From: Priapulus caudatus
Taxonomy: Eukaryota; Priapulida; Priapulimorpha; Priapulimorphida; Priapulidae
NCBI RefSeq assembly: GCF_000485595.1
Contig: NW_014577748.1
Coordinates: 115,886-179,885 of the forward strand
Direction of reading: 5' to 3'
Length of the DNA stretch: 64,000 nt
The notes under the pieces were generated by a model. It did not search any database and was not told where the DNA came from. It saw only the letters and a list, made by a program, of their open reading frames with translations. The position numbers were made by a program, and so were the translations under genes. Of this stretch, positions 1 to 11,251 are shown piece after piece; position 1 is the stretch's first letter; each line of letters starts with the position of its first letter.

Positions 1-715
1 ATCAATACTTTTTATCTGATTCATTTTAATTTATATAAAAAAAAACTAGATATAAAGTTAACTCATTCAAACGATACGTTCTTAATTGCGAATTTGTTGC
101 TCGAGAGCTTCAATACGGTGCAGAGAAAATATTTGCTAGGGAAAGGTTGCTCATATGCTACATATACTTTTACTCTTTTAACTGCAAAGTTATATTAATT
201 TACTTGAAAGTGGCTCCGGTTCTGTGTGTATACTCGCCAAAGGCGCGACTCGCACTATATAGTAGAAGTTACACGTACGTAAGCTTACGTAGGATCAGCA
301 TTGCGTTTATTTCAATACATATAGGCGTACATAAACGTACACTCTGGTCGATGACATTGGCTCAGGGGATAACCACGAGTTCATACAAAAATGGGTTATC
401 CTACTGCCACCAGAAAGCTTCTATCACATGGATAGTGACATTTGTAGCGTGATATAGTAATAGATATAGTGATTGACTGGCTCTGAGAAAGTATCCGTAT
501 GCTCTCGTGAAAAAAGGCAAGGACAAGCTCTCATCTATCAGCTAAAAATTGCTATTAGTTGCTGCACTCGTTTGCTTCCCGTTACAAGATCCCGTGAAAA
601 TGCGTGAATTGTGAAGCAAGTAACAACATACGAAACGCTGTCTGTGGGAATTTAATTACTTTATTTTGCATCGAACCCCGAAACAAGGATTATTCTTAAG
701 TAGTGTTACGTTATA
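1..715. other. no recognisable gene
   Basis: AT-rich sequence with only short open frames, none with a recognisable motif. I see no splice-site pair with coding sequence around it and no repeat shared with the rest of the window. Confidence 0.5.
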
Positions 716-830
716 CTGTACACACAAAGAAAAGGCTGAACACAGAGCTGGACCAGGTAGTGCCAGGTGGCTGTACTAGGAAAGCAAGCGAGAGAGAGAG
801 AGAGAGCACATGGCACGTGTTGGTGGTATA
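716..830 (+). repeat. dispersed repeat, second copy at 22362
   Basis: About 115 bp beginning CTGTACACACAAAG and ending GGTGGTATA recur in the same orientation at 22362-22469 with a few substitutions and a shorter (GA)n tract. Here the copy runs into the 872-1009 repeat. At 22469 it abuts the start of an LTR. It may be part of an LTR or a separate dispersed repeat; I cannot decide. Confidence 0.6.
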
Positions 831-871
831 TAAGCAGGGAGCTATATATATACATATACATATAATATCAT

Positions 872-1049
872 GGAAACCCTGAAACGACATCCGACTTTTT
901 GAGTTTTCGAGTTTCCGAGTTTCTGAGTTTCTAAGTTTCATCTGCGCATGTGCCCGCCTGTACTGTGTGTATAGACTGGTACCCGTCCCTTCTCACAAGC
1001 TCGATATAGGGCTATATCGAGCTTGTGAGAAGAGACGGGTACCAGTCTA
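872..1049. repeat. repeat terminus with 78-bp hairpin
   Basis: Positions 972-1009 and 1012-1049 are inverted copies of one 38-bp sequence with one mismatch, separated by GG. They share the core TAGACTGGTACCCG. The flank 872-1009 recurs inverted at about 16096-16250, including the GAGTTTCCGAG-type short repeats. The same terminal core occurs at 4712-4740, 36520, 36660, 36800 and 36875. This looks like the end of a mobile element family meeting another copy head to head. Confidence 0.7.
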
Positions 1050-1104
1050 CTGCGTGTACTGGCCATGGTATACAGCTGTTAACCCCCCCCCCCGCATACG
1101 CTAT

Positions 1105-1595
1105 TTAGCTATATGGGCTGTAGGAAAGTGTATTAACTCTTACATCTCGCGAACGAGTTGAGTTACATTTCTAGAAATCTAGATACATATAGATCACATG
1201 TCTTAGCTATGATCTCCGTGAATATTGAGTTTATTGAAGCACGATTAGATTAATTAATTAGTAAATTTGCACGCGCGGTATCGCTGATAGGCTAATATAC
1301 GCACGGCTATAGGCGGCATGCAGGAAAGTGTATTAATTAACTCTCATATCTCGCGAACGAGTGTGGTTATAATTCTAGAATTCTACATACATATAGACAC
1401 ATGGCTTAGCTAAAATCTCTGTGAATATCGAGTTTATTGAAGTACAATTAGATTAATTAATTAGCAAATATGCACGCCCGGTATTGCTCATAGGCTAATA
1501 TACGCACGGCTATGGGCGGCAGAAAAGTGTACTAACTATCATATGGTGCGAACGATTTGAGTTACGTTTCTATAAATCTAGACGTGATGCGGCCA
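1105..1595 (+). repeat. ~199-bp satellite-like tandem repeat
   Basis: Units start near 1112, 1311 and 1508, giving a period close to 199 bp. Recognisable blocks are GGAAAGTGTATTAACTCT, TCTCGCGAACGAG, TTAGATTAATTAATTAG and CGGTAT(C/T)GCT. Units differ by substitutions and small indels. Inverted copies lie at 3225-3530 and 4575-4690, and a short direct copy lies at 2940-3000. Confidence 0.8.
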
Positions 1596-2730
1596 TAATA
1601 ACGAGGCGCGCCGAGGATTGACACTTTGTGTCTTCCAATCACAGCCCATGCCGCACCAGTCTTTTATATTTTTATAGGCGGGGACCCATTGGACCACCAA
1701 ATCGCCGATCTCAGGAACTAGGGCATTCTGCTAGGCTAGAACCGTTTCCTACGATAGAGTTTGCCACAAATACTAAAATAACACGCTGTTAATTTAGCGC
1801 ACTGCGCTACATCCTTTTGTCGCATTTTAGCATCTCCGTAATCAGAATAAGCCCCGCCTTCTTCGTTGATGGGCATGAATATTGTCAACGCTGTGACCCG
1901 TTACTGCGTGTAGGTGTTTGGCGAGACTGTTTGCTTTTCGTAAATAATAAAAGGCCCGGCCGATGCATTTCGCATCGAAGTGGGAAAATTCTGTATTTAT
2001 ACCCGCTTTCGGAAGTGAATGAATGCGTCATTCATTGAACATTGAAGTTTTCTTTAAATTAAATAATTACGAAAATCCATAACCGCGCTACTCGATTGTT
2101 TTAGCCAATGAACGTAGCTGTGTGTGTGACGTCTTGCCCGCGCGCTTTATGCTTGGCTTAGCGGACCTCGACATGGATTTCGGAGGCAGGCACCTCGCAA
2201 CACGCGTGTTTGTTTACATAGCTTTGTGACATCAAGATGGGCGGTGTCGGGAGTTCTGCGATGATAACCTCGTAATTTCTCCAAATTTCTTAAGGTGCAT
2301 GGAACATTTTACCAATTTAGTGGTGTCAGTTAGTCACGGATATGTCACAGTAAGTACTAACCGTATATGTTTCACATACGTACACCTATTTTGCACACAG
2401 GCGGTCGATCATTGTGAAAAATTGTGTGAATATTTACTTTTATTGAGACGTTCCAAGTGCTTGTGCTTTCAACAGTCTTGTACGTCAATGCACGTGCGTC
2501 AAGAGCCACAAACTCAATACAATTTCATCCCTGTTATTGTTTACGCCTGAATGCGTGATTGATCAAGGAGGGGGGTGCATGTATAAGAGAAAGACATTTT
2601 CTTTGGGGGTCCGAAAACCACAATTCCACTTGATCCCCAACAAGCCCATTGACTAACTAGTCAAGAAATTTAAAGGTCTGTATATTGCTCTTATTTAGCC
2701 GCCGATAGTTCTTATTTAGAAGTCTTCATT
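1596..2730. other. no recognisable gene
   Basis: No open frame with a recognisable motif. The stretch from about 2110 to 2280 is richer in G+C, but I see no gene there. Confidence 0.45.
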
Positions 2731-2734
2731 GTTA

Positions 2735-2930
2735 TCCTCTAAAACTACAGAGCATCCGTTGACCGCTGTGGAAACGTGCGCCGGGCCTCGAATTTGGCGC
2801 GCGTCTCCACTGCAGACAGCGCTTCATACTTGAACATCCCCGCGGTCGCGTGCGCATAGCCCGCGGAACTGCGCGTCTCATCCGCGCGCAGCGCTCAGGA
2901 TCAACAGCAAAGCTGTGCCACCCAATCTTG
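2735..2930 (-). repeat. inverted copy of 10250-10450
   Basis: The stretch containing GAAACGTGCGCCGGGCCTCG and GTCTCCACTGCAGACAGCGC is the reverse complement of the segment around 10340-10440. Both carry a short hairpin made of a GTGGAGACGTGCGCC-type arm and its complement. It is probably a small fold-back mobile element. Confidence 0.65.
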
Positions 2931-2939
2931 TATCATGTC

Positions 2940-3530
2940 TCTCTGAATACATGTAGACACATGTCTTAGCTATGATCTCTGTGAAGGTTGCGTTTATTGA
3001 AGGCAGTGTTACAAAGAGCCAGCGCGTGCCACGCTTGCTGCTATTGCGTATGATGTAGGCCTACGTCGATCTTCAATAATGATATTTTAGAACGAAGTAT
3101 TGCTCGCAGAACACAAGTTAGTTTAGTCCACAATAGTGCTATTCGACAATTTTGGCTGAGCATGTCTCTTATCCAGACGTATATCAGTGGCTATATACAT
3201 CATAGCCGTGGCTGCGCTCAATACTCGTCAGTATGCGCGATACCGCGCGTGCATATTTGCTAATTAATTAGACTAGTCGTGGGTCGAAAAACTCAATATT
3301 CATACAGCTTATAGCCAAGACATGTGTCTATATGTATTCAGATTTCTAGAATTGTTACCCAACTCGTTCGCGAGATATGAGAGTACACTTTCCTGCCGCC
3401 CATAACCGTGCGTATATTTGCCTATGAGCGATACCGCGCGTGAATATTTGCTAATTAATTAATCTAATTGCGCTTCAATAAACTCAATATTACGGAGATC
3501 ATGGCTAAGACATGTGTAATGGGTCGAATT
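2940..3530 (-). repeat. inverted copies of the ~199-bp repeat
   Basis: From 3225 to 3530 about one and a half units of the repeat seen at 1105-1595 lie in reverse orientation (CTAATTAATTAATCTAATTG, CTCGTTCGCGAGATATGAG). At 2940-3000 a partial unit lies in direct orientation. The piece between them (3001-3224) shows nothing I recognise. Confidence 0.7.
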
Positions 3531-4190
3531 ACGTTTCAGTTCGTGTAGATAGTTGACGTGATCGTATAGTTAGATGTTGTTCTTCATTTTGCGTTGTGTT
3601 ATTAACTGTTCTTAACCCGTAGTCTTATTTCTTGTTTGCGGTGAGCTTGAAGGAGATGTCAGATAATGTTGTGTGTTTGGTGCGGCGTAGTAGCGAAGTT
3701 AATACTAATGATTAAACACAAACCCATGAATGAGTTTTCCACGCATAGTAATTTATTGTTGCTCACAGAACAATCGTGAGCAAAGAGTTCAGAAAAGGTA
3801 TCAACACAATATATACTTCTTTCCGTTCGTCCGTCCGTACATCTGTCAGTTTCTGAGTCCGTTCGTCAGTCTTTAAGTCCGTCTGTTATTCTTTTCAACA
3901 CCGTCGATATATGCGTGCGTACAAGAAGAGAGAACCCTTTCCGCTTCCAAGGTGTGTCGTATATATACAACCAGCCAGGGGACGTCATCTTACTCTATGC
4001 ACGTGCGGTACCATGCGATTTACACGTGTGTAGGCTTTCAGCTAAGATCGAGTTAACACGTGTAAGATCGAGTTGACACTTTACAAATCATGTTCTACTC
4101 ACGTGTGCTAGGTTACAAATGCGCACATCCTGTATTCTAAGAATTCTCCTACACAGGGTCGGGTATGCGTGTCTACGCAGTTAGAATTAA
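3531..4190. other. no recognisable gene
   Basis: Nothing coding is recognisable. A run of CCGTTCGTCAGTC-like short imperfect repeats at about 3826-3890 is the only internal structure. Confidence 0.45.
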
Positions 4191-4579
4191 CATCCTGGGT
4201 GTTGGCTTATTACTAGTCACATAATTATATACTTTACCAATGAACATTTTCTAATTACTACTCTACATATTAATTTGGCACTGTTACACCACTCCCACCG
4301 CAATTTACTTTCGTGACTTGATGTCACAAAGTGTAGTTCTAAAACACAGCAAACATATAAACACACAAAATTAACGAACATTTTACGATAAACAATTAAC
4401 GAACATTAAACAATTTCTTTTTCTTTATGACACATTTACCTAACACCAACCGATTGCCTAACACCAACCGGAAGAAATGACATCCTGGGTGTTGGCTTTT
4501 TGCTAGTTACATAATTATATACTTTACCAATGAACATTTTCTAATTACCACTCTACATATTAACTGGGCACGGTTACAC
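4191..4579 (+). repeat. pair of ~99-bp direct repeats
   Basis: Positions 4191-4289 and 4481-4579 both begin CATCCTGGGTGTTGGCTT and run to GGCAC(T/G)GTTACAC with only a few differences. They are 290 bp apart. They could be short terminal repeats of a decayed element, but the ~190 bp between them contain only short AAACATATAAACA/AACGAACATT repeats and no coding sequence. Confidence 0.6.
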
Positions 4580-4740
4580 ATGTGTCTATATGTATCTAGA
4601 TTTCTAGAATTGTAACTAAACTCGTTCGCGATATGTAAGATAGCGTATGCGAGCAGGGGGGGAGGGGTTGACAGACGTATACAATGCGCCAGTACCATGG
4701 CCAGTACACACAGTAGACTGGTACCCGTCCCTTCTCACAA
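4580..4740 (-). repeat. inverted satellite unit ending in shared terminus
   Basis: This is the reverse complement of 1030-1190. It contains the CTCGTTCGCG block, a G-rich run, the CCATGGCCAGTACACACAG block and finally TAGACTGGTACCCGTCCC. It stops sharply at 4740, where a LINE-like 3' tail begins, so one element probably inserted at the edge of the other. Confidence 0.65.
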
Positions 4741-5935
4741 GATTCAGATTCATTCAGATTCATTTTATTTTGCACTTTTCATTCATTTGTACAGATAACA
4801 GATAATTTCAGATAGTAGTAAAAAGGGAGAGAAATAAATAATATTATATAATCGATAGGTTTAAGGTGAATGTGCGTAGTGGTCAAAGTAGCAATAAGCT
4901 TTCGAGTTGACCACTACCATAGGTCATAAAAAGTCTGAGGGAAAAGTACAATTAAACTAAATATAGGAAATTAGAGAGAAACAAATTATATACATACATA
5001 CATATATGGAACAATATCTAGAACAAAAAATACAATTGATGTAATAAGTAACAAGAACAAGAAAGCAATTATAATATAATATATAACTAATTTCTAATGG
5101 CCCTAAATAACATACACTAATTTACTTGAACATTTCTGGTTGTCTACGTACAAAAAAAATATACATATATACATATATATGGAACAGTAGAACAAAAAAT
5201 ACGATTGAGGTAATAATCGCGATCAGCATCGCGCTTCAAATCGCACTTTTGACTGCGATTATTTGGAATTAGCGCGATTATTTGCGTGTGTGAACGCTCG
5301 TGCAAATAATCCCGGTATTTTCTATCCCATCATTCCAAGCGAGTGAGCAGTGAGCATGCGCAGTGAGCATCATTCCGGCAGTGAGCATGCGCAGTGAGCA
5401 TCATTCCGGCAGTGAGCATGCGCAGTGAGCATCATTCCGGCAGTGAGCATGCGCAGTTCGATTAATAGAATTATCCCGCTCGGCGATTAGCGCGATTATT
5501 CGCCTGTGTGAACAACGACACAATTATCTCGGTATTTCATCGCAATTAGCATCGCGGTTTTTCTTGTGTGTGAACGCGCCTAATATAATATATAACTAAT
5601 TTCTAATGGTCCCAAATAACATACACTATTTAATTGAACATTTCTGGCTGTCTACGTACAACAAATATATACATATATACATATATATGGAACAGTAGAA
5701 CAAAAATTACAATTGATGTAATAAGTAATAAGTAACAAGAGCAAGCAAGCAATTATAATATAATATATAACCATAACCAATGGTCCTAAATAACACGCAC
5801 TAATTTAATTTAATTGATTATTACTGGCTGTCTAGAAGGAATAGCTTATAATCATGTTTAAATTTACTGTGTGGCGTGAACACCATTGGAAATACTTTTG
5901 AATTCTTGGAAATGAGAATTTCTGCTAATGTTTCG
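4741..5935 (-). repeat. LINE-related 3' region with ~170-bp repeats
   Basis: Read on the minus strand, the segment ends in (GAATCT)n-like units at 4741-4760, the kind of tail found on CR1/L2-type LINEs. Within it, a block containing GGAACA(G)TAGAACAAAAA recurs at about 5008, 5180 and 5687, the last two separated by an unrelated insertion at 5213-5582. At 5868-5930 about 60 bp in plus orientation match the C-terminal coding end of the LINE fragment at 15301-15360. The opposite orientation of that piece could reflect an inversion during target-primed insertion (inference). Confidence 0.5.
5213..5582. mobile_element. insertion with 31-bp tandem array
   Basis: A GC-richer block interrupts the ~170-bp AT-rich repeats. 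It contains several variants of GCGATTA and of TGTGTGAACG. Its centre (about 5340-5457) is an array of a 31-bp unit (CAGTGAGCATGCGCAGTGAG plus CATCATTCCGG) in three full copies and part of a fourth; CATTCCGG falls at 5371, 5402 and 5433. The edges do not show clean terminal inverted repeats, so its type is unknown. Confidence 0.6.
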
Positions 5936-6765
5936 CAATTTTATGGTAAATGTGGCACCAAAGCTTAAAAATCGGCTAAAGATGAGGTAATCTAACTATA
6001 AATTGGCGCCCATTTCTTCTGCTGCTATAAAAGGATGGGTGATTACATGCCAAATGATGATACTATTTATCTGCCCTACTGCTATACAAAACTGAGCTTG
6101 TGGAAGCAGTACAAGATGAGATGGAACAGAAGAATATCAAGGACCACATCTCATATGAATATATGATAGAGATATGGAAAAAAGACTTTCCCCGGTATAA
6201 GATTGGCAAGGTAATCAAAACTTTGTAGTCTTTCTAAGCTGATCTAAAGCTGATACCAAATTATGGGCAAAGTTTATGGTATGATGATAGCTTTGTGTTA
6301 CGGTATTCAATGTGATTAATCTACAATCTACATACTCTTTTTTTCACTGTCTATTATTTCAGCCATCAACTTTTGCTGTATGCAATACCTGTGTGTGCAG
6401 TTGAAGGTTGACTATCAGCATCTGCCACAAGCACCAGAGACAAGCAATTGTAAAGTAATAGCTCAACACAAGCTTCAAGTAGAGTAAGTAAATATAAACT
6501 TGACTAGTGGACCTGTCGCTCACTTCGCACCCTCATTGCTAGAATACCGGTACATGTAGATCTACTGAAAGTATACGTGGGATTGGGTATATACATTTAA
6601 AAGCAGATTTGCTTTTGAGTCAGTTTGTTTTTGAGTCAAAACGTGCAAACAGTAAATAGTATATTCACTGCTGCACTAAAACTGTTGCACCTACTCAATC
6701 TCACATGTAGAACTGAGTCATTGGCAATTAAGAAACACTACCTATAACACCTGACTGCAAAATTA

Positions 6766-6880
6766 GATATGGTATTAAACTGGCGCGCGCCAACTCGTAG
6801 CGTACAGACTGCATAGAGAGAGCGGAATAGCGTGTATACACACTGCGAAAATTTGGCGCGCGCTAGTTTAATACAATATC
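6766..6880. mobile_element. 115-bp MITE with 27-bp TIRs
   Basis: GATATGGTATTAAACTGGCG... at 6766-6792 is the inverse of 6854-6880 with two mismatches, enclosing about 60 bp with no coding potential. The arms carry GGCGCGCGCCA. No clear target duplication is visible. Short fold-backs with GCGCGCC arms recur elsewhere in the window. Confidence 0.65.
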
Positions 6881-6922
6881 ACATTTCTGGCGTAACGCAC
6901 GGCCCAGTGTACGTTTACATAG

Positions 6923-6953
6923 ATATCATATAACATGATGTGTTATATGATAT
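6923..6953. repeat. perfect hairpin, 13-bp arms
   Basis: ATATCATATAACA at 6923-6935 and its exact complement at 6941-6953 flank TGATG. Function unknown; an isolated AT-rich hairpin like this could be an element remnant. Confidence 0.7.
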
Positions 6954-7110
6954 TTATGGTACGTTTATTTCATTACATGAGTAGCTATAGAAAACACAGT
7001 TCTCTATGTTATTGGATAACTTAATCCCCGACATGTGTATTCATTTACTATCTCTAAGCTAAATTGCTACCTAGTATCAATTTTGGCTGGTAGCCTCGAC
7101 TGGCTTACCC

Positions 7111-8616
7111 TAATATTATTTGTATTGCGTGAACGCACGTTTAAAAATAGCGTATCCACGCATATAGACGACGTACGTCGATCAGCAGCGGAACGCACAA
7201 GCAATGTTTAGATACCAAACTTGTTTCACAACAAAAGAACTCGTTACGCGCTGGCCATTTTCTATTGTAAATGTCTGTTGATATGCAACAGTGACACACG
7301 TACAGCATACTTCTAGCATTATTCTGCAAAAAATAATTCTAAGTGTGCATCCAGTGATCGGTATATATGCATAATGTAAACAATTTGATTTAGCTGGATG
7401 AGAAAATACTATCATCAAGCAAGGAGCAGCGCAAGGCAAAATGATTCAGATCAAAACTGTCTAATATTGATGGAATGGACCAATCAAAAACGGACATTCC
7501 ACACTTGCACAAGATGATAAAGTCACCAGCAATTTGTACAAACTGGGCACACATTTGACAGGTACGAAATATATAGAAGCCTCGTCTACACGGAGTTTGT
7601 CTTGACCCGAGTTAAGCTAACGCAGCTAGCGGGAGGCGGTGTTACTGCGGTATGCGACTACCGCTTAACTCGAGTTAACGATTTCGCGCGCGTCTACACG
7701 AGTCTTAACTCGGGTTAAGCTAACCCGGGTTAGCTTAACCCGAGTTAGACCTCGTATAGACGCTTAAGCCGAGACAAATTTTCTCGTGTAGAAGATGAAT
7801 AGAACGCTTAAGCCGAGACAAATTTCTTCGTGTGAGACGATGTAATAAGATAGCTTAAGCCAAGACAAATTCTTCGTGTAAAGTTCATCTATAGAAGGAT
7901 TTTTATCGCGGTATAAGCATTTGTCTTAAGCAAGATCTGTCTCGGTATAGCGTCGTATAGACGGTGTTCACCAGAGGATAGCGCATATAGTTCCTTACCC
8001 TGCGATATGCGGCAATAGTGAATGCGTATATTTACATCGATGCGTACATACAATGCGATAATTACGTACCAGAACCGCTCAAGCATTGAGCGGGTGGTGC
8101 TCGTATAGACGCTGCGCAAGTCTTAACTCGGGTTAAGCTAACCCGAGACTTGTAACCCGGGATAAGAAAACTTCGTATAGACGAGTATTTATATATTATT
8201 CGGTGGATTGATGAACATAGAATGTCGCCATATTATTTGCATATACGATTGCACTTCGAAAAGATAGTTCACATTGAAAAAGTGACTGTTTGCGCTAACC
8301 CAACGCTTCGACTAAATTGTATTGTTTTTAGGTTCCAAATTTGTGTGACAGCTGGCAGTTAGCGAGTTGTCCAGCATGTGAGAGCAAAAAATACTGAAGA
8401 ACATATTGTGGTTGAGTTGCCACCGCATATACGAGCGATTCAAAATGGCTTAGAAACTGATTGTCCTTTCAGTAAGTATAATGTGCACATATTAATATAC
8501 TTTATGGTACCCAACTGAACCACATGTCTGTTTTATATCAGCTACAAATACACATTTATATTGTGAAACCGTTATATTACTGTTACATTATTATCGTTGT
8601 ATATATAACAACATAG
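7111..8616 (+). repeat. duplicated block A, left copy
   Basis: This 1.5-kb block recurs inverted at 18708-20243 with high similarity. It contains the fold-back element at 7590-8195 and the exon at 8332-8471. The homology begins at TAATATTATTTGTATTG and stops at AACAACATAG. Both copies contain the fold-back, so that insertion predates the duplication. Confidence 0.85.
7590..8195. mobile_element. fold-back element, CGTCTACACG/TTAACTCGAGTTAA family
   Basis: The element opens with CCTCGTCTACACGGAG and closes with the related inverse CTTCGTATAGACGAG. Internally it holds palindromes of the type TTAACTCGAGTTAA and CTAACCCGGGTTAG. Three imperfect tandem units read GCTTAAGCC(G/A)AGACAAATT. TATATA lies just outside both ends and could be a target duplication. 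No coding sequence. The same family with the same end motif is found at 19141-19760 and 32951-34325. Confidence 0.65.
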
Positions 8617-8984
8617 CATATATTAACATTAATAATGTGTGCGCTAACTTGATTTCTTATAAAAACAAACTACATAAATAGATATGGAAAGAGCTAAATT
8701 GACCTTATGACTCGTATGCCATATGATATTCTTGCAGCAGCTGTTATTGTTTCTCTCATATCTTTAAAACCTTGAAAATATTAGTGTAATTGGGATGCCC
8801 TTGCTCGTGATGTGGTGGAAGAGGACAGGACCAACATCACTACTGGGCAGTTTGTAGCTGTGTATACAGAAACACGGCAACACAGGCCATGGATTGGAAA
8901 GGTATGCTACTGGTAAATTTAACGTGTAATTATGAAAACGGCAATTGTCTGCACATCAAAGTAAATCCAGAGAGACCGGGTACA

Positions 8985-9145
8985 AGATGGCGTTGCGCAA
9001 AAGATGCGTTGTTCCCCGACCGCCGAAAGCGGTTAAGCCGCGCACTTCGCGGGGACTGGGCGCACGCGACCGCGGGATGTATACTATAGCTCCCCGTATA
9101 CGCATTCGCCGCGCCGAAGGAAGGCGGCGCGCCGAATGCGTTATA
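8985..9145. repeat. GC-rich hairpin-bearing repeat
   Basis: The segment contains a near-perfect hairpin at about 9098-9142 (ACGCATTCG(C)CGCGCCG arms around GAAGGAAG). It interrupts the region after the exon that ends at 8901. It resembles in style, but not sequence, other GC-rich hairpins at 10350, 35269 and 44648. Confidence 0.5.
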
Positions 9146-9332
9146 GCGGGCAGCCTAACATCGCGCAGTTTTCGGGACACGTACATCGGCTCGGCGACAT
9201 CGGCTTTGGAGGGGCGCCTTTCGATTATAGATTGACACGCGTTTGTACATCCTCGCCGTCGTACCGTCACCTGCCGTATTTTCGTACCTTATCTGGCGTT
9301 CTCCCACTCTCTTTCTCTCTTCCCCACGGTCT

Positions 9333-9364
9333 GTCTCTCTCTCTCTCTCGATCTCTCTCTCTCG
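9333..9364. repeat. (TC)n microsatellite
   Basis: Short TCTCTC run with one interruption. The short open frames over it are repeat artefacts. Confidence 0.8.
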
Positions 9365-9689
9365 CTGGCTCCGCCGCCACGGGTTAATACACATACACTA
9401 TATACATGCATCGATGCTTCCGCAGCCTGGCACACAAGCATGCACTTGCAGCGTTTTAATAAAATGTAATGCTAAATAAATACAAAATCTATTTACTAGT
9501 ACTACGAAAGTCACCGCGGCGCAAAAACTCCCCGAGCCAGGTTTGTTGGATATAGCATTTCGACCGTGCCCGGCCGCACGTGGAGCGCGGGGGAGAAGGG
9601 AGGCTGGAATGTCGCGCTCCGCGGTCTTCGTAAAAACATGTGCATATATATATTTGTGTGTCAGTGTCGCGGCGTATTGCAGGATTAGC

Positions 9690-10245
9690 TACGTGTAAAA
9701 ACTGCCACGGCCACGCCAGCACGTGCTCGCACGACCTGCCGTCGCCACGGGCAGCGCGGGTCAAGAGGTTGATAAAAACTCGCACGTACGGAGCAGGCGC
9801 TTTTGGGAATAGATAGCATCTAGACCGCGCCAGCCCACGTGGAGCGCCGTACACGTCTTCGTTAAAACCTCTGTGATAGACGTAACGCTATACTCGGCAG
9901 AAGCCGCTGTCATCGCGTAGCGGCCAATGAGCGACGCGCGTCATTGCTTATTGACAGCATTTCTTGTAGGAGCCACTACGTCTTAGCCATGAGGCGCGCC
10001 ACCCCAAAAAAGTTTAGGGCCGTTTGGAGATGGCCTCAAGCCGTCCATCCCGAAATGTCGGTTGGATTGCCGCCCAGTTTTTCGCGGAGTGCGTTTTCAG
10101 ACCCCGTCTCAGATATCTGTCTAAAAGGACAAAAAGGGGGCGGCGTATTCGCGTTAGGGCGCGGCTTCGCCGCGAGCTGTGCGCCTGCGCGCAAAAACCG
10201 GGGCCGGCAAGTCCGTCCAGAGAGACATGATACAGGTTGCGTTGC
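9690..10245. repeat. mosaic GC-rich repeat, related copy at 45725-46330
   Basis: Three pieces recur near 45725-46330. 9700-9790 matches 45740-45830 in the same orientation, while 9840-9900 and 9930-10235 match 45890-45950 and 45960-46260 in the opposite orientation. The 300-bp piece is roughly 85-90 percent identical by eye, including TTAGCCATGAGGCGCGCCAC and GGGGGCGGCGTATTCGCGTT. No conserved reading frame is shared, so the long open frames across it are probably not genes. Confidence 0.65.
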
Positions 10246-10249
10246 ACAG

Positions 10250-10450
10250 GCTGTTGATCATGGGGCGCTGAGCGGCGCCGACAACACGCTGTTCGCGGGT
10301 ATTGCGCACGCGCGACGCGGGATGTTCAAGTATGAAGCGCTGTCCGCAGTGGAGACGTGCGCCAAATTCGAGGCCCGGCGCACGTCTCCACAGCGGTCAG
10401 CGGATGCGTCTGTAGTTTTAGAAGATGACAATGATTATATGGACGATATT
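10250..10450 (+). repeat. fold-back repeat, inverse copy at 2735
   Basis: Arms GTGGAGACGTGCGCC (10351-10365) and GGCGCACGTCTCCAC (10379-10393) form a hairpin around AAATTCGAGGCCC. The surrounding 200 bp recur inverted at 2735-2930. No coding function is evident. Confidence 0.65.
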
Positions 10451-11250
10451 CTAGAAATTGGAGATTATAACAGTCACTAACAGTCGAAGAGCCTGGTCGG
10501 TTTAGCCCCACATTAGCTGAATCAAAAAGATTAGAATTTAATATGAACATAACAAATATAATGGTTATATAAAATTCACAAACAAAGAAAGATTTTTGCA
10601 TCATTCCTTGATTGATATACGTATATTGATATGATTCCTTGATATTTCGTGATACCTAAGCCTAGGCTAAGGTCCCTAGGCTAAAGTGGATTTGCACCGG
10701 TTATAACGTTATGATAAGAGTCCGAACTGAAAAATGTAGGTTAAGGAAAATAATGATTATGGGCAAGAGCAAAAATTGTGGAAATCATACTATAGAAGCA
10801 AGAGTGAAATTATGCGAATACACAGTTTTACCTTCTTCCTAAATAACAGTAATTTTGCACACTGGAGAGATAGTGATCCGCTAGGGGACGGCCCTGATTG
10901 GCTAATTTTATCTCTTATTTAATTTTATTATTTTTATGATCCAAGAGATGGCGCTGTGGCATGTAAACATTGACTAGGCGTCTGGGCCAAGGAGTTAAAT
11001 ATAACTCCTTATATTTAGCTCCTTGGTTTGGGCTAGGCGTTAACGCGTTGACCCTATGTAAACCGACATGTTGGAACTGGGCTGGCCACGCCATGTGTCT
11101 GGAAAATAGGCAGATAAGAGATAAGCCCTCGGCTCAGAACCGCCGTGCCGCCGTACGCGCCGTATAAGGAATAATGGGCGGGGCTTACGGTCTCACTAAA
11201 ATGCGGATTTACGAGGAAATTCGAGGGCGCAGCGTGCTAAATAGCACGTA
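10451..11250. other. no gene; two small repeats
   Basis: 10596-10690 resembles the TTTTTGCATCATTCCTTGAT-type repeat that flanks TTAGGG arrays at 35860-36000, here without TTAGGG. 10987-11025 is a near-perfect hairpin (CCAAGGAGTTAAATATAA and complement). Nothing coding is recognised. Confidence 0.5.
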
Positions 11251-11251
11251 A

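Noticed and set aside
9944-10480. 178-residue open frame as a gene
   Set aside because: It lies in a GC-rich mosaic repeat whose copy at 45960-46260 does not conserve the frame, and it crosses a hairpin; the length is explained by base composition.
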